64,000 nt of DNA, taken from the NCBI GenBank assembly GCA_035519675.1, contig DATIWB010000040.1, positions 4,949-68,948 of the forward strand, written 5' to 3'. Under the pieces are notes generated by a model. That model was not told where the DNA came from. It ran no database searches and saw only the letters and a list, made by a program, of their open reading frames with translations. Position numbers and translations under genes: made by a program. The DNA is from RPRB01 sp035519675. Lineage in GTDB: Bacteria > Myxococcota > Myxococcia > Myxococcales > Myxococcaceae. Below are positions 34,137 through 42,124 of the stretch, one piece after another (position 1 is the stretch's first letter; each line of letters opens with the position of its first letter).

Positions 34137-35363
34137 TCAATGGCCCAGGAGCCTGAACCGGTCGCTCTCCGCCAGCGCGGCCAGTGCGGCCTCCGGCTCG
34201 AGCAGCGCCCCGTCGGGGGCGACGGCAGGGGCGACCGCGGTGGTCAGGTCCGCCCCCCAGCGTCTGAGCGCCGCCCCGGCGAGGGCCCATCCGTGGTTCA
34301 TCAGGACCGACTGCTCGGCCGGAGAGAAGCGGTCGAGGTCGGTGCGGACGACGCGGAGGCGGTCCAGCACCGGTCCCGAGTAGCCGGGTGGGCGTTCCAT
34401 GCCCGGCGCCTGGTACTCGTCCCGGTCCGTGCCCAGGCCCCAGTACGCGCCCCGGTACACGCCCCGGAGGTATGCGGCGACGAGCCACCGCTTGCGCACC
34501 GCGAGCGCCTGGTTGGCGACGACCTGGAAGGAGCGGAGAAGCCTGGGTACGAGCCCGGTGCGGGCCCGTGCCCGGACCTCGAAGGGGGTCCCGCCGTCGG
34601 AGACCAGGACCACCTGGTGGATCTTCCAGGCGGGCTCGAGCCCCATGTTGTCGTAGACGCCCCCGTCGGTCAGGGCGATGCGCGGGCCGGGCCGGAAGCC
34701 GGTCGCCACCGCCTGCGGGTCGCCGCCCACGAAGGCGTCCAGGTCCACCATGCGCACCAGCGGCGGGAAGGCGAAGGGAAAGGACGACGACGCGGCGACC
34801 GCCTCGGCCAGGGTGAACCGGCCGGGCTCGGAGTACCCGAGCACGTAGTCCCCGATGGACCTGGCCGACAGCTCGAAGCTCACCCCGGTGAGGAGGTTCG
34901 CCGCGCAGAAGACGAAGCGCGGATGGGCGGGGAGGGCGCTCAGGGGGATGGACCCCACCAGCCGCTCGTATTCGGCGACGAGGAGATCGGTGGCGCTGAA
35001 CGTGGACGAGAGCAGGCGTGGCCAGTTGCGCGGGTCGAGCCGTCCCCAGAGCAACGGCCGGTTGCGGATGTTGCGGCCGCAGAAGGCACGCAGTGGTCGC
35101 TCGAACAGAGCCTCGAGGTTGGTGAACCATCGGCCGTCGCGCTCCAGCCTCGGCCAGACCGCCGCGAGCAGCGCGCTGGCGATGGAGCCTCCGGAGACGG
35201 AGGAGATGGTGCGAAGCTGCGAGAGCAGTCCCAGCTCGTTCAGGCGGCGGATGGCGCCGGCGTGGAACAGCGCCGCCCGGAAGCCCCCGCCGGAGAGGCA
35301 GAGCGCGATCCCCTCCCGCTGCGCCCGCGGTCGGTACCGCGCCTCCACTGTCGACGTGTCCAC
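34137..35363 (-). CDS. patatin-like phospholipase
   Basis: 408-aa protein with a patatin domain from near the N-terminus. The oxyanion Gly-rich loop is CLSGGGFRAALFHAGAI, the nucleophile motif is ISSVSGGSIASALLAAV (G-x-S-x-G in the SGGS form) and the catalytic Asp lies in IALTDGGVYDNMGLEPA. No signal peptide or membrane anchor is evident, so it is likely cytosolic or secreted by another route; it would hydrolyse lipid acyl esters. The GTG at 35363, preceded by GAGGAGACCGGCG, starts the conserved region directly. It diverges from the carbonic anhydrase gene. Confidence 0.9.
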   Translation of the reverse strand: MDTSTVEARYRPRAQREGIALCLSGGGFRAALFHAGAIRRLNELGLLSQLRTISSVSGGSIASALLAAVWPRLERDGRWFTNLEALFERPLRAFCGRNIRNRPLLWGRLDPRNWPRLLSSTFSATDLLVAEYERLVGSIPLSALPAHPRFVFCAANLLTGVSFELSARSIGDYVLGYSEPGRFTLAEAVAASSSFPFAFPPLVRMVDLDAFVGGDPQAVATGFRPGPRIALTDGGVYDNMGLEPAWKIHQVVLVSDGGTPFEVRARARTGLVPRLLRSFQVVANQALAVRKRWLVAAYLRGVYRGAYWGLGTDRDEYQAPGMERPPGYSGPVLDRLRVVRTDLDRFSPAEQSVLMNHGWALAGAALRRWGADLTTAVAPAVAPDGALLEPEAALAALAESDRFRLLGH

Positions 35364-35484
35364 CGCCGGTCTCCTCGGGGGCGCACTCTGTTCCCTGGCC
35401 CTGACGCGGCCGTTTGCCCGCTGCAGGGCAGTGGACGCTGGAAACCGTTGACCTCCCGGACCCGTCGGCCGCAGGGTCGCCGTC

Positions 35485-36096
35485 ATGGTCGAACCCGCGG
35501 TGGCTCTCCGCCGCCTCCAGGACGGCAACGCCCGCTTCGTCAACAACCTCCGCCGCTCCGAGGCGCTCACCTCTGCCGTCCGCCGCGCGGAGGTGGCCGA
35601 CAACCACCGCCCCTTCGCGGTGGTCCTCGGCTGCTCCGATGCACGGGTCCCGGCGGAGATCGTCTTCGACCAGGGGCTCGGCGATCTGTTCGTCATCCGG
35701 GTCGCCGGCAACATCGTGGCCCCATCGCAGATCGGCAGCGTGGAGTTCGCGGTGGAGCGCTTCGGCGTGCAGCTGGTGGTGGTGCTCGGACACAGCCGCT
35801 GCGGTGCGGTCGAGGCAACGCTGGAGGCGCTCGCCCGGCCCGGCCAGCCCCAGAGCCCGGGGCTGCGGTCCATCGTGGACCGGGTGCGCCCGCCCATCGA
35901 GGGGCTCTTGCACACCGAGCTGGCCGTGGACCGCTCGCGGCTGGTGCAGGAGGCGGTGCGGGCCAACATCCGCGCCTCGGTGAACCAGCTCCGGCACGGG
36001 TCGGCAATCCTCGAGCGGCTGGTGCTCGGCGGGCAACTGCAGATCTCCGGTGCCGACTACGCGCTCGACTCGGGCGAGGTCAGCTTCCTGGACTGA
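35485..36096 (+). CDS. beta-class carbonic anhydrase
   Basis: 203-aa cytosolic enzyme interconverting CO2 and bicarbonate. Zinc ligands and catalytic dyad are visible: Cys, Asp and Arg in VLGCSDARVPAE, and His and Cys in VVVLGHSRCGAVEA. The remaining family features (DNHRPFAVVLGC at the start of the strand and VRVAGNIVAPSQIGSVEF) are intact. Length is normal. The L,D-transpeptidase gene starts 61 bp after its stop on the same strand. Confidence 0.95.
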   Translation: MVEPAVALRRLQDGNARFVNNLRRSEALTSAVRRAEVADNHRPFAVVLGCSDARVPAEIVFDQGLGDLFVIRVAGNIVAPSQIGSVEFAVERFGVQLVVVLGHSRCGAVEATLEALARPGQPQSPGLRSIVDRVRPPIEGLLHTELAVDRSRLVQEAVRANIRASVNQLRHGSAILERLVLGGQLQISGADYALDSGEVSFLD

Positions 36097-36157
36097 CGCG
36101 CACGCCTTGCGCGGCTCCTCGCGGCGTTCCCTCCGGGAGCCACTGGCACAGCGTTTG

Positions 36158-37330
36158 ATGGTCCTGAGGAGCATCTTGGACCCTCCCAGGCCACGTTCTC
36201 TGCTGGTGGCCGCGCTGCTGCTGGCTGCCCCCGCGGTCGCCGAGGACGTATGGGTGACCGGGGAACGGGCCAACGTGCGCCTGGGGTCTGGCACGCACAC
36301 GCCGGTCATCGGCGAGCTGGAGCGGGGCGCCCGCCTCAACGCCGAGTCGAGAGAGCCAGACCCGTCCGGATGGACGCGCCTCCGGCCGTACGGCGCGGTG
36401 CGCACCCGCTTGCTCAGCTTCGACCCGCCGGAGGGCGGAGACCCGCTGGCCGGTCCGTTCCGGTACGTCCGCATCCGGGCCCAGTCCGCGGAGGTCCGGG
36501 ATGCGCCGGACCCCGAGGCGAAGGTGCTGGAGGTCCACCGGCGCGGGCACATCCTCGCGGTGCGCGAGGAGCCCACCGACGCAGGCGCATGGCTGGAGAC
36601 GCCCACCGGAGGGTTCCTCGCAAGAAGTGCGGTGACGCTGTTGGAGCCGAGCCCCTTGCGTGGCGTGGCCGATCCACCCGCGCGGCTGGCCTTCCTGCTC
36701 CGCGAGGTGACACCCAGGGACCCCGGGGCCGAGTCCCCCGGACCGCTCCCGCGCTACACGGCCGTCGAGGTGCTCGAGGTCGGAAAGCGGGTGCTCACCA
36801 CCGCAGGGTCCCTGCCCCGGAGCGCGGTGCGCCTCGCCTGGGCACGGCCCCGTCCCGAGGGCATCCCTCCCTCGGAGCGGTGGATCCACGTGGACACGGA
36901 CGAGCAGACCCTGACCGCCTACGAGGGCGACCGGCTGGTGTTCGCGACGCTCGTCTCGACCGGAAAGCGCGACTGGGAGACGCCGACCGGCATCTTCCGC
37001 GTCTGGCTCAAGGTCCGCCACGCCCGGATGCACGGGCACCGGGTGCCGTACCTCGTCGAGGAGGTGCCGGACATCCTCTGGTTCTCGCGCGACGTCGCGC
37101 TGCACGCCGCCGTGTGGCACGACCGCTTCGGCACACCGGTCTCGCACGGGTGCGTGAACGTCTCGCTGGCGGACGCCGAGTGGCTCTTCCACTGGGCCCC
37201 TCCGGAGCTGCCCGATGGATGGCACGCGCTGAGCCCCGGGGCGGCCGGCCAGGCCACGCTCTGGGTGGTGGTCGAGGGAGCCCAGCCCGGTGGCGGCGCG
37301 CCCAGGCTTTCCTCGACCTCGTCCCCATGA
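36158..37330 (+). CDS. L,D-transpeptidase (YkuD domain) with SH3-like repeats
   Basis: 390-aa exported protein. A signal peptide (RSLLVAALLLAAPAVAE) is followed by two SH3-like segments (ERANVRLGSGTHTPVIGELE, and ERANVRDAPDP-like AEVRDAPDPEAKVLEVH) and a YkuD catalytic domain at about 245-375. The catalytic triad region is HDRFGTPVSHGCVNVSLADAEW, with the invariant SHGCVN Cys. It crosslinks peptidoglycan or anchors proteins to it. The ATG at 36158 is uncertain: no clear ribosome binding site. Confidence 0.88.
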   Translation: MVLRSILDPPRPRSLLVAALLLAAPAVAEDVWVTGERANVRLGSGTHTPVIGELERGARLNAESREPDPSGWTRLRPYGAVRTRLLSFDPPEGGDPLAGPFRYVRIRAQSAEVRDAPDPEAKVLEVHRRGHILAVREEPTDAGAWLETPTGGFLARSAVTLLEPSPLRGVADPPARLAFLLREVTPRDPGAESPGPLPRYTAVEVLEVGKRVLTTAGSLPRSAVRLAWARPRPEGIPPSERWIHVDTDEQTLTAYEGDRLVFATLVSTGKRDWETPTGIFRVWLKVRHARMHGHRVPYLVEEVPDILWFSRDVALHAAVWHDRFGTPVSHGCVNVSLADAEWLFHWAPPELPDGWHALSPGAAGQATLWVVVEGAQPGGGAPRLSSTSSP

Positions 37331-37398
37331 GTGAGGCCCTCCGGGTCGCCCCGGGCCTGCCGCAGTGCTAGGAGCCTGGGCGCAAGGAGGAGCTGCGC

Positions 37399-37998
37399 AT
37401 GCGGGTGCTCGTCGTCGGTGCGAGTGGAACCATCGGGCAGGCGATCGTCCGGGCGCTGTCCCCGAAGCACGAGGTGATCCAGGCGAGCAGGAGCAAGAGC
37501 GAGTTGAAGGTCGACATCGCCGAGCCCGAGTCGATCCGTCGGATGTACCGGAGCGTCGGCAAGCTCGACGCGGTGGTCGCCGCCGCAGGCGAGGGTGTCT
37601 TCAAGCCGTTCGCCCAGCTGACCGACGACGACTTCCGCTTCACCCTGTCCAGCAAGGTGATGGGACAGGTGAACCTGGTCCGGTACGGGGTGGATCAGCT
37701 GAACGAGAAGGGCTCGTTCACCCTCACCACCGGCATCCTGTTCGAGCATCCCAGCCCGGGAAGCGGCGTGCTGGCGCTGGCGAACGGGGGCCTCATCGGC
37801 TTCGTCCGCGCAGCCGCGCTGGAGCTGCCCCGCGGCATCCGCATCAACGACTGCTGTCCAGGCTGGGTGGCCGAGACCCTGAAGGCGATGGGCATGGACC
37901 CGAAGGGGGGAACGCCGGCCGACGTCGTGGCCCGGGACTACCTGGCCAGCGTCGAGGGGACGTTCACCGGCCGTTCGCTGCGCAACGCTGGCGGGTGA
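37399..37998 (+). CDS. short-chain dehydrogenase, atypical (PRK07578-like)
   Basis: 199-aa compact SDR. It has the NAD(P)-binding VLVVGASGTIGQAIVRAL and LDAVVAAAGEGVFKPF (NNAG-equivalent), and ends in a typical Rossmann pattern. At the place of the YxxxK catalytic pair it reads SGVLALANGGLIGFVRAAALEL, so the Tyr and Lys are missing. This is the pattern of a small SDR subgroup, so the loss is a family trait rather than damage. AAGGAGGAGCTGCGC precedes the ATG. Probably an NAD(P)-binding protein of unknown substrate. Confidence 0.85.
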   Translation: MRVLVVGASGTIGQAIVRALSPKHEVIQASRSKSELKVDIAEPESIRRMYRSVGKLDAVVAAAGEGVFKPFAQLTDDDFRFTLSSKVMGQVNLVRYGVDQLNEKGSFTLTTGILFEHPSPGSGVLALANGGLIGFVRAAALELPRGIRINDCCPGWVAETLKAMGMDPKGGTPADVVARDYLASVEGTFTGRSLRNAGG

Positions 37999-38038
37999 GG
38001 CCCCAGGCGCTCGAGGTCGGCAGCGCCGGCCGCTCGGC

Positions 38039-38350
38039 TCAGAAACTTCCGATGGCGTGGACGCCTACCTGGCCCCTCATCGGTGCGATCAGGAGGAACA
38101 TCTGCAGGCTCGGTGGCGCGTCGCGGCCGGAGCGGTGTGGCTTGACCACCGCAAACTGACCCAGAAAGCCCCCCAGAAACGCGGTCGGCGGCGACTCCGC
38201 CGGCGCGGACGGTGAGGGCTGTGCCGCGGCGCCGCTGGTGTCCCCGGGGCCGATGACGAGGAAGACCGCGCCCTTCGGCAGCTGGCTCGCCACCGCCAGG
38301 GGAGGCGGAGAGGCGAGCACCGTCGCGGCCACGGCGAGGGAGAACAGCAT
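38039..38350 (-). CDS. small exported hypothetical protein
   Basis: 103-aa protein that begins MLFSLAVAATVLASPPPLAVAS, a plausible signal peptide, followed by KGAVFLVIGPGDTSGAA, a Pro/Ser-rich linker and hydrophobic segments (FLGGFLGQFAVVKPH, LQMFLLIAPMRGQVG). I do not recognise it. No good ribosome binding site supports the start, and the gene call is tentative. It diverges from the PD40 protein gene. Confidence 0.45.
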   Translation of the reverse strand: MLFSLAVAATVLASPPPLAVASQLPKGAVFLVIGPGDTSGAAAQPSPSAPAESPPTAFLGGFLGQFAVVKPHRSGRDAPPSLQMFLLIAPMRGQVGVHAIGSF

Positions 38351-38402
38351 GGGCGGGAACCAGTTCAAGAAGCGGGCCCTGGAGCACGTTCGACCCCGGT
38401 GG

Positions 38403-38425
38403 TGACAATCTTGATTTTGTGATGG
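38403..38425. promoter_or_regulatory. AT-rich patch in divergent promoter
   Basis: A short AT-rich stretch (ACAATCTTGATTTTGTGA within it) stands out from the GC-rich surroundings, between the divergent 38350 and 38463 starts. It contains ACAA...TTGT arms. It probably includes promoter elements, though exact boxes cannot be assigned. Confidence 0.3.
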
Positions 38426-38462
38426 CGGTCGGGCCCGGTCCGTCCGGAACACTGGACCCGCC

Positions 38463-39431
38463 ATGAGATCCTCGCGCTCGCTCTTGCACCCGCTGCGCAT
38501 CCTGTTGCTCACCACGGCGACGCTCGCCGCCGCTCGCTCGCCGCCTGGGCCCGCGCGGTTCGAGGAGGGACTGGTCTCGACCGGCCACGACGACGCCCAC
38601 GTGAGCTTCTCGCCCGATGGGCAGACCCTCTACTTCCTGCGGAACACGCCCGATTTCGCCCACTGGACGGTGCTGGTCTCCCGGCGCACGGGGGGACGCT
38701 GGGGGCCGGCGAGCATCGCCTCGTTCAGCGGCCGCTGGAACGACGGCGACGTGACCATCACCCGGGACGGCAAGCGGCTCTTCTTCATCTCCAATCGCCC
38801 GGTGGAAGGCATTGCGCCCCGGCCGGACACCGAGATCTGGACCATGGAGCGAACCGCGACCGGCTGGGGACCGCCCCGGCACGTGCCCGAGCTCTCCAGC
38901 CCCGGAGACGAGTGGTTCCCGACCATGACCGACGACGGCATCCTGTTCTTCGGCTCGGAGCGGTCCGGAGGAAGGGGCAAGTGCGACCTGTGGCAGGCCC
39001 GATGGCTCGGGGACCACTTCGCGGCGCCCGAGAACCTGGGCGAGCCGATCAACACCCCTGACCAGGAGATCGAGCCGTGGATCTCCCCGGACGGACGGAT
39101 GCTCGTCTTCAGCGGCCGGGGGCGACCGGGCGGGGCAGGGGACTACGACCTCTTCGTCAGCTTCCGCTGCCAGGGCAAGTGGACCGACCCCCGGCCACTC
39201 GGCGCGGGCGTCAACTCCACCGGATGGGACTTCGGTCCCCGCTTCTCTCCCGACGGGCGGACCTTCTTCTTCACCAGCAACCGGAGCGACTGGCAGCCGC
39301 CGCCGACCCCGATGACCGCGGAGCAGCTGGAGCGGCGCCTGTCGTCACCAGGCAACGGGCTGCGCGACGTGTACCAGGTCCCGGCCGCGGCGCTCGACCT
39401 GCGTTCGCCCTGTCCTCCGGCGGAGCACTGA
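38463..39431 (+). CDS. exported PD40 beta-propeller protein
   Basis: 322-aa exported protein. A short signal (ILLLTTATLAAARS) is followed by WD40-like PD40 propeller repeats: HVSFSPDGQTLYFL, DVTITRDGKRLFFIS, FPTMTDDGILFFGS, EPWISPDGRMLVFSG, and GPRFSPDGRTFFFTSN. Each repeat has the SPDGxxLxF signature. Such proteins (TolB-like or OmpA-associated) bind partner proteins in the periplasm. Partner unknown; it lies 91 bp before the amidase, probably a separate transcript because a direct repeat site lies between. Confidence 0.82.
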   Translation: MRSSRSLLHPLRILLLTTATLAAARSPPGPARFEEGLVSTGHDDAHVSFSPDGQTLYFLRNTPDFAHWTVLVSRRTGGRWGPASIASFSGRWNDGDVTITRDGKRLFFISNRPVEGIAPRPDTEIWTMERTATGWGPPRHVPELSSPGDEWFPTMTDDGILFFGSERSGGRGKCDLWQARWLGDHFAAPENLGEPINTPDQEIEPWISPDGRMLVFSGRGRPGGAGDYDLFVSFRCQGKWTDPRPLGAGVNSTGWDFGPRFSPDGRTFFFTSNRSDWQPPPTPMTAEQLERRLSSPGNGLRDVYQVPAAALDLRSPCPPAEH

Positions 39432-39438
39432 GGGCTGG

Positions 39439-39460
39439 ACGGTTGCAGCGAACGGTTGCA
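39439..39460 (+). repeat. direct repeat ACGGTTGCA x2
   Basis: Two exact 9-bp copies of ACGGTTGCA at 39439-39447 and 39452-39460, a 13-bp period, 62 bp before the amidase start. This could be a tandem activator site. Confidence 0.35.
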
Positions 39461-39522
39461 CCCGGCCCTGGCCCGGCCGGGGTTGCCGATGACAGGCTCC
39501 GCGCCCCACGTCAGGAGGGTGC

Positions 39523-41169
39523 ATGCAGCGAAAGGGGAACGGCCCGGGTCGGCTCGACGAGCTCTCGCGGCGGCGGCTGTTGCAGCTGGGGGTGGCGGGG
39601 GCGGCGCTGCTCGGCGGCGAGCGCGCGGTGGCTGCCGCCCCGGTCGACGCGGCGGATGGGGGCACCGTCGCCTCGCTCGACGAGCTGACCGTCGACGTCC
39701 TCCAGCAGAGGATGGCGAGCGGCGAGGAGACCAGCCGGTCCATCACCCAGAGGTACCTGGACCGCATCGCTCAGCGCGACGGACGCCTCCGCTCGGTGCT
39801 CGAGACCAACCCGGACGCGCTCTCCCAGGCCGAGGCGCTGGACCGCGAGCGCAAGGCCGGAAAGGTCCGGGGCCCGCTGCACGGCATCCCGGTGCTGCTC
39901 AAGGACAACATCGCGACCAGGGACCGGATGCACACCACCGCCGGGTCGCTGGCGCTCATGGAGGCGTCGGTGCCGGCGGATGCATTCCTGGTGGGCCGGC
40001 TGCGCGAGGCGGGCGCGGTGCTGCTCGGAAAGACACAGCTCAGCGAGTGGGCCAACTTCCGCTCCACCCACTCCTCCAGTGGCTGGAGTGGCCGGGGTGG
40101 TCAGTGCCGGAACCCATATGCCCTGGACCGGAGCCCGTCCGGCTCGAGCTCCGGCTCGGGCGTCGCGGTCAGCGCCAACCTCTGCGCCGTCGCGGTGGGA
40201 ACGGAGACCGACGGGTCCATCATCTCTCCCTCGTCGGCGTCGTCACTGGTCGGGCTGAAGCCGACGGTGGGGCTGGTCAGCCGGAGCGGCATCGTGCCCA
40301 TCTCCCACAGCCAGGACACCGCGGGCCCGATGGCGCGGACCGTACGCGACGCGGCGCTCCTGCTGGAGGTGCTGGCCGGGCGCGACGCGGGCGATGCAGC
40401 GACCGGGGCGAAGGGGGCCAGGTTCGACCTCCGGTACACCGCTGCGCTCGACCGGGGGGCGCTGAAGGGAGCGCGCATCGGCGTGCCGCGGCCGAAGTAC
40501 TTCGGCTACCACCCGGCGACGGACGCGCTGGCCGAGGAGGCGCTCAATCTGCTGAAGGCCGAGGGGGCCGTCCTGGTCGACCCCGCGCCGATCGCCACCG
40601 CGGCGAAGCTCGACGAGCCCGAGCTGGAGGTGCTGCTCCACGAATTCAAGGCCGATCTCGAGGCATACCTCTCGAAGCTCGGCGGCCCGGGCCCACGGAC
40701 GCTGAAGGCACTCATCGAGTGGAACCAGGCCCACGCGGACACCGAGATGCCGGTGTTCGGCCAGGAGATCTTCCTCGACGCCGAGAAGAAGGGGCCGTTG
40801 AGCAGCGCGGCGTACCGCAAGGCGCGGGAGGCGTGCATTCGCCGTTCACGCCATGAAGGCATCGACGCGGTGATGGACAAGCACAAGCTCGACGCCCTGG
40901 TCGCGCCGACGCAGGGCCCGACGTGGCTCATCGACTTCGTGAACGGAGACGCTTCCATCGGGAGCTGCACCACTCCCGCCGCGGTCGCGGGCTATCCGCA
41001 CGTGACGGTGCCGATGGGGCAGGTGCGCGGGCTCCCGGTGGGCCTGAGCTTCTTCGGCCGCGCGTGGAGCGAGGCCCGGTTGCTCTCCTTCGCCTACGCC
41101 TACGAGCAGGCGACGCACGCCCGGAAGCCGCCGACGTTCGCCGCCAGCGCTGCGCTCCCGGCGGTCTGA
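39523..41169 (+). CDS. amidase (GatA/amidase signature family), Tat-exported
   Basis: 548-aa enzyme of the amidase-signature family. The N-terminus RRRLLQLGVAGAALLGGERA is a Tat-like signal. The Ser-cisSer-Lys triad is visible as LLKDNIATRDRMHTTAG (Lys), SPSGSSSGSGVAVSA (cis-Ser), and GTETDGSIISPSSASSLVG (nucleophilic Ser). A C-terminal segment reading VTVPMGQVRGLPVGLSFFGR is also diagnostic. It hydrolyses C-N bonds; the substrate cannot be told from sequence. AGGAGGGTGC precedes the ATG. It converges on the ferritin-like gene, 21 bp away. Confidence 0.92.
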   Translation: MQRKGNGPGRLDELSRRRLLQLGVAGAALLGGERAVAAAPVDAADGGTVASLDELTVDVLQQRMASGEETSRSITQRYLDRIAQRDGRLRSVLETNPDALSQAEALDRERKAGKVRGPLHGIPVLLKDNIATRDRMHTTAGSLALMEASVPADAFLVGRLREAGAVLLGKTQLSEWANFRSTHSSSGWSGRGGQCRNPYALDRSPSGSSSGSGVAVSANLCAVAVGTETDGSIISPSSASSLVGLKPTVGLVSRSGIVPISHSQDTAGPMARTVRDAALLLEVLAGRDAGDAATGAKGARFDLRYTAALDRGALKGARIGVPRPKYFGYHPATDALAEEALNLLKAEGAVLVDPAPIATAAKLDEPELEVLLHEFKADLEAYLSKLGGPGPRTLKALIEWNQAHADTEMPVFGQEIFLDAEKKGPLSSAAYRKAREACIRRSRHEGIDAVMDKHKLDALVAPTQGPTWLIDFVNGDASIGSCTTPAAVAGYPHVTVPMGQVRGLPVGLSFFGRAWSEARLLSFAYAYEQATHARKPPTFAASAALPAV

Positions 41170-41190
41170 GGAGGGACTTCTCCGGCCTGG

Positions 41191-41898
41191 TCACTGGAGC
41201 CCGGCGGCGTGGGAGAGCCATTGCCGGCCGGGCTCGGGGTCCACGCCGAAGCGTTCCAGGCCGGGGAACACCACCTGCTCCAGGGTGCCGAGAAACACCT
41301 CGCGCTTCCTGGCCAGCGGCAGCACGCCGAGCCGGAGGAGCCCCTCGGGGTCCTCGTCCGCCGGCGGGCTGCCGAAGAGGCCCTCGTCGATGGTGCCGGC
41401 GAGCATCCCCGGGATGAGCGGGGAGAGAAACGCCACCTCGGCGGAGCTCGACTCGCGTGACAGGTGCGCCCAGCCCATGCGGGAGTGCACCAGCTCGTCG
41501 CGGGAGATGCTGTGGAGCACCTCGCGCACCTCGGGGTCTGGCTCACCAGCCAGCAGGGTGGTGAGGGTCGCCATGCTCTCGGTCTCGGTGATGCAGCAGG
41601 CGGCCACCACCTCGTAGAGCGCGGCCTGGCGCGCGTCGAGCGTCCGGGGCGCGATCGCCGGCAGGTCTGCCGCCGGATCCAGCGTCACCGGACTGCCCAG
41701 GTTCCGCGCCAGCCGGGAGCACAGCTCGGTGTGCCGGCGCTCGTCGTCTGCCGCCCGGCGCATCATCGCCGGGACGGGCGAACCGGGATCGAAGCCGGCG
41801 ACGATGGCCGCCAGCCGGTCGAACCGCTGCGCTGCCTCCTGCTCGACCCGCGCGCGGAAGGCCCAGGCCTCCGCCGCCGCGCGGCGGGCGGCAGTCAC
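41191..41898 (-). CDS. ferritin-like di-iron protein
   Basis: 235-aa helical protein. Four ligand motifs of a ferritin-like di-iron bundle are visible in order: RVEQEAAQRFDRL (Glu), ADDERRHTELCSRL (ExxH), ITETESMATL (Glu), and SRDELVHSRMGW (ExxH). Cys residues lie in LCSRLA and VAACCITET. No known family name is safe. The GTG start overlaps the stop of the small lipoprotein gene (GTGA). It follows the copper/silver efflux operon on the same strand and may be co-expressed with it. Confidence 0.72.
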   Translation of the reverse strand: MTAARRAAAEAWAFRARVEQEAAQRFDRLAAIVAGFDPGSPVPAMMRRAADDERRHTELCSRLARNLGSPVTLDPAADLPAIAPRTLDARQAALYEVVAACCITETESMATLTTLLAGEPDPEVREVLHSISRDELVHSRMGWAHLSRESSSAEVAFLSPLIPGMLAGTIDEGLFGSPPADEDPEGLLRLGVLPLARKREVFLGTLEQVVFPGLERFGVDPEPGRQWLSHAAGLQ

Positions 41899-42047
41899 CA
41901 GCCCTTGACCCCGCCCCCGGTCTGGGTGCCTGCGTCCACCGGCGGCTTCTTGTCCTTGTCCTGAGCATTCGCCTGCGCGCAGCCCGAGCTTGCTCCCACC
42001 ACCGCACCACCGAGCACCAGCACCTGGAACAGCTTCTTGAAGTGCAT
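41895..42047 (-). CDS. 50-aa lipoprotein
   Basis: Small lipoprotein with a signal and lipobox (GGAVVGASSGC) and then a short Asp/Lys/Pro/Gly tail (AQDKDKKPPVDAGTQTGGG). No family recognised. The ATG has GGGAGGGTCCCAGGG before it, and its stop overlaps the GTG of the ferritin-like protein, which supports it as a real gene. It lies 78 bp downstream of the CusA-type pump. Confidence 0.6.
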   Translation of the reverse strand: MHFKKLFQVLVLGGAVVGASSGCAQANAQDKDKKPPVDAGTQTGGGVKGW

Positions 42048-42124
42048 CCCTGGGACCCTCCCGGCCAAGTCCAGCCCCAACGAGCATAGACGGAACCGGG
42101 GAGCGGAAGGGAAGTCCGCCGGTC

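Noticed and set aside
37399..37998. Pseudogene call for the SDR lacking YxxxK
   Set aside because: The 199-aa frame is intact and matches a small SDR subgroup that lacks the pair.
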